In this document: piece by piece, positions 13,784-25,400 of the stretch
Layout: the number at the start of each line of letters is the position of its first letter
How positions within the stretch are numbered: the stretch's first letter is position 1
DNA from: Lophius americanus
Taxonomy: Eukaryota; Chordata; Actinopteri; Lophiiformes; Lophiidae
Assembly (NCBI GenBank): GCA_037951165.1
Contig: JBBDHG010000153.1
Span: 2,172,001 to 2,236,000, forward strand
Direction: 5' to 3'
Length of the DNA stretch: 64,000 nucleotides
Translations under genes and position numbers: made by a program
Notes under the pieces: generated by a model
The model's input: only the letters and a program-made list of their open reading frames with translations
What the model was told of the DNA's origin: nothing
Databases searched by the model: none

Positions 13784-13817
13784 CTGAAAAAAATCCAGGG
13801 GACTGGATTTTTTTCAG
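13784..13817. repeat. perfect inverted repeat, 14-base arms
   Basis: The arms CTGAAAAAAATCCA and TGGATTTTTTTCAG flank the loop GGGGAC. It follows the 13726-13756 hairpin. The pair may be the core of a small fold-back element. It lies near the presumed 3' end of tdh, with minus-strand AATAAA candidates at 13987-13992 and 14018-14023. Confidence 0.8.
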
Positions 13818-13989
13818 ACCCCTTAATCAATCATGATTCTATCACTGGATCCCAATCAAGCTCCCAATCTGTTCTTTTAACATTTCACATCTTTCCTGGT
13901 CTGTTGTTGTCCCCGTCCCAATGGAGATGAAGAGGAATATTCTAGATATAATAATACAAAGTATAAAAGAAATGATTACATTCAATTTT

Positions 13990-14810
13990 ATTATTTTGTT
14001 TTACATAGTTTCCCAAGTTTATTAAAATCTGGGTTATACATGTAATACATTAAGTTCAAGTAGCAATGTAATCAGTGCTTTCTCTGTTTTTACTAATCAT
14101 TGTCTGAGTCAAAGTGCACTTTATCTTCATAGATTGTGTTCAAAAGTAATCTACACTAAATAAGGATTCATTCGTAACTGGTACCCGTGTGTTTCTAAAA
14201 TCACACAGTTGGCAAAAAAATATGATGAAGATCCTCTTAGATACCACAGCAAGGATAGTGGGTTGTGTAAAGATTGTGATTTTCAGGTTTAAAGACTGTA
14301 TCCTCAGACAGTCAGAACACATGATACGTCGTTAAAATCCAGAGTTAAGTGAGCCTGACATTACAGATGATCCTGAAATCAAAGAACAAAACAGTTAATT
14401 TACATGTGCAGTTTTTCAATCTTAGTTTTAGACGTTTACAAAACAGACTATTGTGTCCTATCAGCACGAAATTCGAACATTTAGAGAGCAATTCTCCGTT
14501 CACTTTGAGGCAACATACCCATGTTTAAAGGTATTTTCATAGTGTGACAACAATTAAAAACAACGGATGTAGCTTTGTCAGGACAGATTCCCTGAAAAAT
14601 GTGCATTTCTGAGTGCACATGTATGATGTCTCACTGTCCATTGGCTCTGACTGAGAATTCCTACGAGAAAAACGGTCCACGGCTCGTTGCCATAATGTTC
14701 CAGAATAACGGGATAGTCACTGACAGCTTGTGGAAACTAAGTAAAAGAAGTTCTGTTGGTGAATGCAGACTGAAGAAATCAAGGGTAGAGCGTTGGCCCG
14801 TCAGGTTTGG
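13990..14810 (-). other. probable tdh 3' UTR
   Basis: About 800 bases follow the tdh TAG in transcript sense, with minus-strand AATAAA candidates at 14018-14023 and 13987-13992. No coding exon is seen in it. The boundary is inferred. Confidence 0.4.
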
Positions 14811-17800
14811 CTAGCAGACTGGCAAACCCTCATTTGTCCTCTTGTCCCGAATAGAGCGCAGCATGTCGGACACCAGCTCCTCCAGTGCGTACACCGGTGC
14901 CCAGCCCCAGTCTCTCCTGGCATTTGAGTCATCAAACCTCACAGGCCAACTGTCAGCTGCAAAATGACAAGCAGATACTTCAATGACATCAGAGTAAACT
15001 AGAACGTCCCTCATGAATCTTTGACCCTTTAATGTCCGGATCAACTGTTTGGTTGAGTTTGTTTTGAGTCACCTTTTTTTTTTTGGAAGTTTTGTGCAAC
15101 TTGACTGAATCTGTTTATAATATGACCCAGTGGCAACATGTGCTAAACTAAACAATAAGGGGCTAACGACGGAACCCTGGGGGCCACCACAGGTCAAAGG
15201 GTTAACTGAGGATTAGGGATTAAAAATGGCTATTTAGAAGGTTCTACTCCATAAGAAGGATTTATTTTAGTATATTAAAACATGTGAGTACATACTAAAC
15301 ATAATTATTTAATGTGTTACAACCATGTCCAATAAGAGTCAAATAGTTTTCTAAAAACATACTTTACCATAACCTCGAGGTAATCTAAATAAAACTGACT
15401 ATTTCCAATGGAATACAATACAATGTCATCATTAAATAATTTTACATGTCCTATATTTTCTTTTAAAGTTCTAAAACATCCATGACCAAATTATTTTTTT
15501 CATTTTATGATCAGTGTCTCATTTATTGTCCCACAGAAATAAAATGTAGAAAGGAACACGATTTAAATTGTTCTATTTTCTTGGGGAGGACATGAAAGCG
15601 TTTTAATGTATACCTGATGGTGAAAATTGAACTTCTGTGAACCTGGATTTTTTTCAACTGTATGAACCTGGACTGTTTCACTGTATGAGCCCTTAATCTG
15701 GAAGTAGTAGAAATATTACTCATAACAGAAGTAGCAGCATTGAAGTAATTATGACAGTGATAGAAAATTGGACCAAGTAATATAATATAGTGACGTGTTT
15801 GCAACTTGATGTCTTTGATGTCCTTGCGACATCAAACTATATGTCTTTGATGTCTTTGACATGTGACTTGATATCTTTGAGACGTATAATTATGTATAAC
15901 TCATTGACAATTACCCTGCTGCTACAGTTACACAATGTGTCTGGTGAAAGTTTTTCCATAGTTTTTGTCTTTTTGCAAATTCTTACTAAAACAGATCGCA
16001 GATTAGTTTTAAATGCAAGCTGCACATTTTGAAACAATGAAATACGGTATTAACTGTACGAGCTGTGTGTTCGAGATAGATGTTTTAAAATGGTCCTATA
16101 GAAAACAGAGTAGAAAGAAGAATACTCAAATATTAGTAACTGTGCAGAGTCGGCGCTGCCAACTACACAAAATAAAATCTCAATCTACCCAGTAAATCAT
16201 TATTTTTGAAATAAATATGACAAAACATAAAAGAAAAAGTCCTTCCTGATTGGCCAGATGTACAAATAAAAATCCGTGATGTCGGGGTTACGTCATCTCT
16301 GGTTCTTAAAATATGACTCGCTTTAACATTGTAATATGTTATCTGCCAGGAGGGGAAAGTCGGCAAATCATCCGTCATGGAATATATATGAAGGCATTAG
16401 AAGTTCTCAAAACCAGAATGATCTGATCTGATTGGTCTGATGACCAATCAGACCAATCATCATCAGACCAATGGTTTATCAGTGTTTCGATGATGTCACT
16501 TGAACCACCAATTTTCAACTGGCTTATAAGGAATAGAAACATTGCTAATATCTTCCCGTGTGTGAAGTCGTACCGATACTCTGGCGCACAGAGTCTGGAC
16601 TGTAGACCACCTTGAGGTGAGGGAGATGTTTGCGAATTTCGTCAGCCACTTCCTCTGGAGTGAAGCTCATGGCGGCGATGTTGTAGGTGCGCAGGGACAG
16701 CTGGCACTCTGGAGCCTGCATGAACTCAATTGTGGCACGGTGGCAATCAGAGATATGCATCATGGGAAGACGGGTGTTGGAACGCAGGTAGCATTCATGG
16801 TGACCCGTGCTGAGAGCATCGTGGAAGATTTGTACAGCATAGTCTGTGAAGAAAGCGGGCCGGAGAGCTTTGTGCGTGACGTCAAACTGATTGTAGTGAC
16901 TCAGTGTGATATGGGCAGATGTCACACGATGCAGTACCTGTTGTCCCTCCTCCAGGAACAGTGTTGACTGATATCACACCTGGGTAACGCAGGCAGCGAA
17001 AGTCTAGGCCATATTTATGATAGAGATACTACAGACAGAGATACAAAGTGTCACAAAACCTTTCAAATATACAGAATGTCGCAAACGTTTTCTGCATTTC
17101 AAGCCTGTTCCACCTCCCCCATCAGCTCTCCATGCACTTTGGACACGCCGTAGATGGTCCGTGGTCTCTGTACACACAGGTCTGGGGCTGGGTCACGCGG
17201 AGAAGAAGGACCGAAAGCTCCGATGGTGCTTGGGACAAAGAGACGCAGGCAGTTCTCTAGGGCCAAGTCCAGCACGTTATGAAGGCCTAGATGGATAGCA
17301 GAACCTCAAAGTGAAGCTTAAACTCATCAACCTGTAAAAAAGAAAATAACCAGTGAATGGTCTGTGTGATGGGCAAACCTGTGATGTTGATCTTTCGCGC
17401 CAAAGCCACATTAGCTTCGCCCACAGCGCTAAGCAGAGCGCTGTAGTGCACCAGCCAAGTGATGCGATTATTTACGATTAGCTCTCTGAGAAGTTTGTAG
17501 TCCAACACATCAGCGTAAACAAATGGGCCTGATGAGAAAACAGAAGCCCGAGAGATCAATTTTCTAGAAAAAGTCACAAGTGGAGGTGAAGGAAGCAGAT
17601 ATGAGCTTTACCGCTGTTGTAAACATGAGGCGGAGGCTTCTTAATGTCCGACAGGATCACATTCTCCGTTCCGTACTGTTGCCTAGGCACGAACACAGAT
17701 GTGATGATATTCAAATATTACGCTTTTTGAGTGACTTTAATGTGTCATGAATTTCTGCTAATCTGACCTCAGTAGCTGCGCAAGTCCCACACCTAACTGC

Positions 17801-19085
17801 CCGAGACCACCTGCAATCAGGGGCAAAATGAATATTCCATCAGTCCAGAGAAAACAAAACAATGTTTGTAGCAGGTATGAATGACATCACTGTTTTTGAG
17901 GCACCATGCTTCAGCTTTTTATTTGTTCCACAGCCCAATCCTGAGACAAAAGGTGACAGCGGGGTTTTGTTCTGCCCTCATTGGCTGTATAATACGTCCA
18001 GCAGTGTCTGAAAGCAGCCTATTGTGATGATTCTACATGAGCCCCTGCTGCTGGTGCTCCATGAATACCGCCTAAAAAATAGAAAAACAATAACACGTGT
18101 CTGTAGTTTTTACACTCACTTCATTGATGCCAAACAGAGCTGGGACAAGTGCACACTTTTTTTTTTTATCACTCAAGTGGATTGATTCTAGTATTCTAGA
18201 TTGAGACTCATTAATTCAAGGTATTAGGAACTTTTCTGACTGTATTAGGAACTTTTCTGACTCAGTCTCAGAATATAATCAGCATGAATGACTATCACAT
18301 AGAGAAAAACAAAGTGGATATTGAAACACGGACATCACATCTTTTCTTTGACTTCTTTTTCCTCATGTTTCGTCTCTGTTTCATCCCCTTACATGTTTAA
18401 CAGTCATCTTTTTTAATGTCTGTCATCCGTGATATGCATCAATGGATAAGGGGATTTTTCTTTTCCATGTGGTTTTGTCAAATAGGGTGAAATTCAGTCC
18501 TTGTGTTGGGAATAAGGCAAAATACAGTAAAAAAAAAAAAGAATTACCAACCTAAGTTGTAATACTATGTAAGAAGTATTTCAATGCAGGGAGTTAAAAA
18601 CTGAAAGTTGTATGGATAGTGAAAACTCAAAGTACAGACATGAAAATAAAAACTCTACTTGCGTACAGTAAAAATGTACTTTGTTAATTCCCACTTGTGG
18701 TGCCACAAAAAGAGTCTTTCCTAAAGATGCTATTGGATTATATTTAACCGTGTGATGCCTGTTCAGAATTTAAAGTTCCTTTCAGCTTGACTCTCAGTCT
18801 AGCAGGCCAACAGAACACAACAGTAGCTACACACTGAGTGTGTTAGAAACCAGTGGTAGTCTCTCGGGGTCAACAGAGGTTTCCATCATCTTCCCTTGTC
18901 AGGAGGAAGTAACTGGTATGATTTAAGGACAGGGGATTTCTTTTACCTGTGATGAGGATACGGGGTGTGTCCTTATGAGGTTCGGGGCTGTGGGTCTCCT
19001 GGCTGTTCCACATGCTCATCCTCCTGGATAAACAGCTGAAGTTGCGCCCTGGCAGGAGACAGCTTCGACAACACAAGCCCAACAT
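14811..19085 (-). CDS. tdh: tdh, L-threonine 3-dehydrogenase, mitochondrial (8 coding exons)
   Basis: The enzyme oxidises L-threonine with NAD+ to 2-amino-3-ketobutyrate in mitochondria. Exons: 19085-18947, 17810-17768, 17682-17612, 17528-17379, 17286-17114, 17028-16938, 16843-16574, 14956-14811. Phases close to 360 codons plus TAG. The fold is an extended short-chain dehydrogenase. An N-terminal Arg/Ser/Cys-rich stretch suits a mitochondrial presequence. The Rossmann motif is ILITGGLGQLG (GGLGQLG about 47-53), with PSTIGAFGP near 153-161 and the catalytic pair Y180/K184 in TIYGVSK. The C-terminal part contains SFTPEEVADEIRKHLP and ends in EGLPVC. The start is the ATG at 19083-19085, just after a good acceptor, so a non-coding upstream exon is expected. 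All key residues are present, so the gene looks functional, unlike the human copy. Which fish paralogue (tdh or tdh2) cannot be told here. Confidence 0.95.
15025..15270 (+). repeat. four-copy interspersed repeat, copy 1
   Basis: Within tdh intron 7 there is a block with the landmarks 'tcaactgtttggttgag', 'atgacccagtggca', 'ggaaccctgggggccacca' and 'ctactccataagaagga'. Three more copies in the same orientation occur at 47640-47840, 56160-56370 and 58790-58915. The family is not identified. Confidence 0.65.
15610..15805 (-). repeat. unclassified interspersed repeat, copy B
   Basis: This is the reverse-complement partner of 12940-13140, lying in tdh intron 7. It shares 'gtcactatattatat', 'ggtccaattt' and 'catacagtgaaacagtcca' when read on the minus strand. 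Confidence 0.6.
16431..16472. repeat. short inverted repeat ATTGGTCTGAT with an extra copy
   Basis: The arms ATTGGTCTGAT (16431-16441) and ATCAGACCAAT (16447-16457) form a perfect 11-base hairpin with a 5-base loop. A third ATCAGACCAAT follows at 16462-16472. It sits about 100 bases past the end of tdh exon 7 in transcript sense (intron 7). Confidence 0.75.
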
Positions 19086-19659
19086 AGTGGCTGAGGACAC
19101 GCAGACCTGCACACCTGGAAACATGTAGGCAGGTAACCCTAGCAAAAGTTAAACTGAACCTTCAGCTAACATAATATTATAAAAGAATCGACTGAAATCG
19201 ATCACATTTACCCGAGTGAAACTCCAGACAGAAGATGAATGGTCCAAATCAGCTGATGGAACTATCCCAAAAAAATCCAAAATCTGTTCCTTTCATGTGA
19301 AATATAACATATGTGCAGCTCAGAGAGTTTTTCAAAGCATTTCAAATGTTGTAGTTTCATTTGATCTAGGAATCATTGGATGCATTAGCAAGTGTAGAAT
19401 TTCATGCAGGGCTATATGGTGGTTCCCGCCGACTGTGTGTAATCACCAGGTTCTGTGGCTCTTGACCGAACAGGACGGTCTCTGGCCTGCTGTGTGCAAA
19501 CATGCTGACTAGCGCAGGGATTTGTATTGTGATTAGTGTTTAGCTGAGCTTAACACTACTGGGAGTTGTGTCTGTAAAACAGCCTCCCTGTGTGGATGAT
19601 ATTTATGAGTGAATATGCTGTGTGTAAGAATATAAATTCTTGAAATTTAAATCTTTATT

Positions 19660-20160
19660 AATAATATAGTGTTTTTTTTTTATAAACCTGGTGACAAAGT
19701 GCTTCACATGAGGCAACAAGGCAACCAGCACAAAAATACAAAAAAATGCTAATGATTGAGATGCTAAAACAGTCAAGAATGAAACAACAAAGACACGGTA
19801 TGGAAATATGGCTAAAAATGAAAATAATGGCTGAAAGCATAAAGAAAAAAAAAAAAATCTGTCTCTTTTCCTAGAGAGAATTATAAAAAAACATCACTGT
19901 TGGTAACGTTCTTCCTTGATGGGAGTCTTGTAGTTTTAAACCCGGCCCGTCTTTTTACATATTTTAGTATGCAAATGATCTACACTTACTGGAAATCTTT
20001 GGAAATGCTTCAGTAGATTGCCAGAGCTGGCAGTGGTAGTCCAATATAGAAAAGAATTTAGAGACCGATGAATTTATAACCTCCTCCGTTGGTTTGTTTG
20101 TTTTTCTGTCCGTCAGCAGGATTACTCAAAAAGTTATTGATGATAATCAAGTTCATTGTC
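19660..20160. repeat. fragments of teleost interspersed repeats
   Basis: Upstream of tdh, 'gtgacaaagtgcttcacat' (about 19690) resembles the fish repeat phrase 'caaagtgctttacat'. The stretch 20070-20140 ('ataacctcctccgttgg', 'gtcagcaggattactcaaaa') resembles another common fish repeat. These matches rest on recognised phrases only. I see no coding exon between 19090 and 22400. Confidence 0.4.
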
Positions 20161-20830
20161 TAGATTCAGTTGTTCAGTCACTGCAGATCTTTTATATCCT
20201 GATCATGGTAAAGATCCTTTGATCTTTGTACAGATAATTTAAAGATGTGAAAATAAATGTTGATTTAGGAAAAGATCCTTTGATATTTGCATACTCATTC
20301 TGATCTCTGTAAAGATATGATTATCTTTGTAAAGATCATTTTTGAAAAGTTCTGTTGAGTTCTGCTGAAGAGATCATCGCTCTTTGTAAACTTTCTTTGA
20401 TCTCTGTAAAGATCTAATGATCTTTGTAAAAATTATTTGATCTCTGTAAAGATCTAATGATCTTTGTAAACATTATTTGATCTCTTTAAAGATCTAATGA
20501 TCTTTGTAAAAATTATTTGATCTCTTTAAAGATCTAAAGATCTTTGTAAACATTATTTGATCTCTGTATAGTTTGTTTGATCTTTGTAAACTTTCTATGA
20601 CGCCATAAAGATCCCTTGATGTTTGAAATCGTTCTCGGATCTCTGTTATGATCCCTTGGTCTTTGTAAACCTCCTTTGATCTCTGTAAAGATCTACTGAT
20701 CTCTATAAAAATCCTTCGATCTTTGTAGAAGATCTATTTGTCCTTGGGGAAGATCAGAAGACCTTTGTAAAGATTGTTTTACATTTGTAAAGATCTTCTG
20801 AACACTGTTTTGTAACACTTTTTTTTCTGT
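20160..20830. repeat. GATC-rich tandem repeat, 40-bp unit
   Basis: The centre (20399 to about 20600) shows near-identical 40-base units. Each consists of two related 20-mers, gatctctgtaaagatctaat and gatctttgtaaaaattattt. The flanks on both sides, from about 20160 to 20830, are decayed copies of the same 'gatctttgtaaa' half-unit. The palindromic AAGATCTT-like cores make it rich in short inverted repeats. No coding potential. Confidence 0.85.
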
Positions 20831-21559
20831 TGATCTTTTGTTACGCTCTTTTGATCCTTGTCATTGTGAAATCAGAGTGATTATGAGATCTCTACCTTTA
20901 CTTTCCTCAATCATACCTAGAATGTTTGAACAGAAATGATATGACATGAAAAATATATCTAACATAAAAGTACGATCAGGATCAAAGTAATATCCCAGAT
21001 CTATCAGTCCAGGATGTTGTGTGTATCACGGATAACAAAAACATTATACAACAGATTTGCATCAGAGACCAAACTGTAGTTGAAGCAGTGCTGATTCAAT
21101 TTGGTCTCAAATTCGAAAATAGCTCAAAAGTTACTAGGCTATATCCTGAGGACCAATGCCAGTGATGAAATGTCGCTCTTCTTGAATAACTTATGAATAA
21201 CTTGAATAACTTATTCTGTTTTCAACCTTACTATGAGGGTAAACTTTACATTGCTTTTATGTGTAAAGGCGTGAACCGCTCCTGACTTCCTTTATTTAAT
21301 ACTGTATCTAGTATTAAGCTATTTCAGAGAGTTTGCGATCATGGCCTCCTCTTTTCAGGTTCCATTACAGCAGCTCATGGGTTCTGCTTGGAATCATTCA
21401 GAATTGGACTTTCTCCTTCACAATTGTTTGTGAGAGGGCGGAAGTAATCAAGTCAAGTCACCCAGGCCCTCATGCAGCATCCATACTTGACCATAGGTAT
21501 AATGTTCTTTTTGTAGAATGTGGTGTTGGGTTCCTGCCAGATTAACCAATTCCAGCATA

Positions 21560-22255
21560 AAATTCTCCCAAAAACCTCTAAAGATCTTCCAGGTCTGTTG
21601 TTAAAAATATTCAATAAATGACCTTTACTCAGGTGAGAGGCCTGGAGTGTTTCTATTTTGTTATATATATCTCTTTTACCTTTTTGGGTTTTTTTTAAGC
21701 CCTCAATGATCTTGGGGGAATTTTGAAGGACTGCCTCTTCCAGAAAGGTTCACTACTGTTCCTTTTCCTCTCTATTTGTGGACAATGTGCCTCACTGTGG
21801 AGTCCCAGAACCTCCGAAACAGCTTTGTAACCCTTCCCAGACTGAGGAATTTCAATTAGTCTCTTCTAAATGTCTTTGGGAATTGCCTTTGATCTTAACA
21901 GAGTGTGAAAAGATGAGACTTAACATCCGGCTTCCTGCTTCTGATAACAATCAAAATGATAAATCTAAATGATGATTGGATTGAAAGGGGGTTTCTGTGT
22001 TCAGGCAAACTAGGGATCAATGTAGTAGTTTAGTTGATTTTGGATTTAGTTTCTAAGAGGGTAAATACTTTCACACAATTCAATAAAAGCAGTTGTCATT
22101 TAAATTTTTTTTTTTTGCATTTTTCTTTACTGAGGCAGACTTTGTTTTTTGTTAAAAAGAAAAAAAACAAAGTTAATATCGGACACATCTGATACCCTCA
22201 AAAACAGAAGAAATCTCGAGGGGGTTAAATACTTTTTCACAGAACTGTTACTTTG
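21560..22255 (-). mobile_element. Tc1-like transposon remnant (N-terminal transposase part)
   Basis: Read on the minus strand, the segment near 21830-21770 gives a stretch like QSGKGYKAVSEVLGL, the DNA-binding start of Tc1/mariner transposases. It is interrupted further on. The plus-strand right end carries 'aatactttttcacagaactgtt', matching the terminal sequence of a fish Tc1 family. The catalytic part is missing, so this is a dead fragment. Confidence 0.7.
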
Positions 22256-22419
22256 GCATCCGAGTTCACCATTGGACATTGTTGAAGAGTTTGAGGCAAT
22301 TCACTGAACTGATTGCAAAATGATTCATGCACTAAAAAGTGAAGTCCTGACTTCCCTTTAAAACATGTTCTACATGTCCAGGCTGAGCATTGTTCATTTT
22401 TTCATGTGATGAAAGGACG

Positions 22420-25400
22420 TCAGCTGAGTGCCAGCTTCCCCCACTCCATGATCATGTTCCTTATTTCCTCTTGAGCCTCCTCAAGTTGGCGAGCCTGCTG
22501 AGTCCACCTCAGAAAAAAGCCTATGGTTCAGAAATGAGTTTGAGTCAATACAGACACTTAAACAAAGCAACAAATCACGACATCATGGAAACGTTGTCTA
22601 TCAGGACTTACCCCTCCAGAGCTGCAGGGACTGAGGGTGGACTGAGGGCCAGATGGCGAGCTCATTGTGCTCATACAGGGGGTTGGTGTAGCATTCTCTC
22701 TCTCTGGGCCTCAGCAGGGCCTGGAACAAACAGTGAGTGTTCTCCATCACCCCTAGAGCACACCTGAGAGAGAGGAGACGTTTTAAACAATGGACCTCTC
22801 AGGGTTTGTGTCAGCCATAAGTCCCCAGTTACGCTGAAGGATGTGACTGACCTCTCTTGATAGTTGTTACACAGGAAGGTGCCATAGTCGGACGCATAGG
22901 CCTCGGTCGCCAGCCTCAGGAGCAGCGCCTCAGAGAAGCCCAGTGCCAGTGGGAACTGATGCCACAGCTGCCAGACACAGTCCAGCATCAGCAGGAACAC
23001 CGGCGACTCCTGCTGGAGACGGACATGGGAGTAGGCCGAGTGTGCGCAACGCTGCTGGAACGGGTGTCCTCCCTGTAGAGAAGAATACAACATCATAAAG
23101 ACACACATTTATTTATTTGGATCCAGAAGCTTCTCCTCCTGTGGTCCACACACAAATCATATAAAACTGTTTTTGACAGTGTTTTAGCCATGCCTGGCTG
23201 TGCCAGTCTTTGATTTGCTTTATTATTAGAATAAAAAGTAAACTGCTATACGTCTTGATGCTCCTGGGTTCCACGCATCAATTACATTAACTCCCCTTCC
23301 CATGCAATCCATCGGTGGGCTTTAAATGTGTGGCGTAGCCACCACATTAAGTCAAAAACTGCTGAAGGGTCGCCTGTGAAAACTGATACCTTCTTCAAAT
23401 TAAATGGATGGTGACATCATGCAAAATGAAAATGAACTTTGCATGGTGCATTTTTTCACACTTTGCAAAAATCAAGAATAACCAACTAAAATTTGTTATT
23501 GCTGAATCAAAGACTGACAGAAAATTTGTAAAAGAGGTTGAATGCACTTTTGAAAAGTATAAACTTTTGTGTGAAGAAGCACAAAATACATTTGACACCT
23601 ATTTGAAAAATTGCGGCTTACAATGTTATATCAGCGATATTATGAGCAATGATGGACAGAGTCTCGTTTCTAATGGGATGGATTCTTACATAAAGAAAGG
23701 TTCAAAACCAAAGGAGAAAACTGCCTCTCTGTGTTCAATCCCTCACTGGTTACAGCCAGACATAATAGAATTGCCTTTCAAAACCGAAAAAGCAGAAGTT
23801 CATATCCAAATATGTCAACAAGCATCTCAAACAGTAACCAAGATTCCTCCATTTAAGTTTCAACCACGTGGAGCAACAACACAACTTTTAGATTCTGATC
23901 GGTTCATATCTTCCTCTCTTGGACATGATAGTAATTTGTACAGTCTATTACACAAACAGAACCAAATAACAGAGCTCTAGGTGCAAAAGCAGGACTCAAA
24001 TTCAGTACCAGCCAGATAAATTCTCCCCCCCCTTTTTTTATGGAGATCCTCTTTCTTGCAGAACATTTATGACAGCTTTTCATCACTGTGTGGTTGAAAA
24101 GACCAACAACCATGTAGACTGTCTGTATATCCTCCAGCAGTCCAGAAGAGGGCGGCCGCAAGAGCTTGTCTGAACTTCTGCCCCCTGATAAAGGCTTTGC
24201 AAGGCCGCTGGAACCGCTGCAGGACCACTCCTTTGGACTTTGGAAATGAATTAGAGATTTGCGATACCTGCCGGCAAATACGCGATCCATAATCCAAAAA
24301 CTGGCCTACAAATTGAGAGAAAAATGGCGAACAAGAACTACTGAGATATCAGAGCCATATCCTCGGAGACCTGGTCTTTGGAGACTTAACAGACAGCGAT
24401 TAATGGAAAATCAAGCAACACTGTGGACCAGAACTGATCACTGCCAAGGTCAGCAATTAAAGGAAACACCTTTGCCACTGCTGTAATAACTGACCAGAGT
24501 GTAGCCTAAGATGCCGCAGTTAACATCAAAACCAAGAAAAGAATTGTTCAGTGTTCATGGTGTTCTTGTGATCACGAGTTAGAACAATGCCTCTGCTGGA
24601 GAGGAAGACACACAGGCAGAAGATACGCTTTCTAAAGGGGAAAGGAAACAGTTTTGGTTGCTTGTGCAGCGACCACATGATAAAGCGCATGATGTGCAAA
24701 GTTAACACTTGTGCATTCTTGGATCAAGGAAGTAGCTCCGCCTTCTGTTCTGATAGTGTTATGAGGAAGTTGAGATTGAATAGAATGAGAACGACAATCC
24801 ATCTCTGCACCGTGGCTCCCGACCCGAAAGTCTTGAGCTTTAGTTCTTCAAGGCTTGGAGTTTGCTGGTTGTGGGAATCAACATTTCTATAACCTTCCAG
24901 AGGTCTCGAAAGAAAAACGCCTGAATCAACTTGCATGATATAATTTCAGAAGAGGAATTGGCAAAGGAGCCATATTTGAAAAACATCCAGGCTGAAGTGG
25001 ACCTGCTGACTGGCACCAATGCTTCTAAACTAATGGAACCATGAGACATCATAAACCGTGTTGGAGCTGGACTACGTGCCATTAAAACCTTTTGGGATGG
25101 GTAATTAATGGACCTCTTCAAGGAAGCATTGGAGCGCAGAGAGACCGTTCTGACCGGATCGCTGTCAGCAGGCAGTGAGGGACCGCACCGTAAATAAATT
25201 CTGTTGTAATTAACGACATTTCGAATCCCACTCAACAACTGATGAAGTACTTTTCACACTGGAAGAAGCGAAAAATCTCAGTGGCATGTTTGTGAAACTG
25301 AGGAAGACTATATTGGACTATATTCAAACCACAGTGGAGAGCGGAATAGTTTAAAAGTAGACCAGGTGGAGGGAGTTCGTCAGTTGACGATCTTAATACA

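Noticed and set aside
16617..17298. Plus-strand frames of 93-116 codons over the tdh exons
   Set aside because: Antisense to confirmed tdh exons 5-7.
22420..22508. Acceptor at ctgag|GTGG for the last mtmr9-like exon
   Set aside because: It gives the wrong frame. The AG at 22521-22522 gives FFLRW, matching the family, and closes the phase.
23408..23980. 190-codon frame as a possible host gene
   Set aside because: Position and order with a Cys/His knuckle, protease-like motif and integrase end fit a BEL/Pao gag better; no start context or introns.
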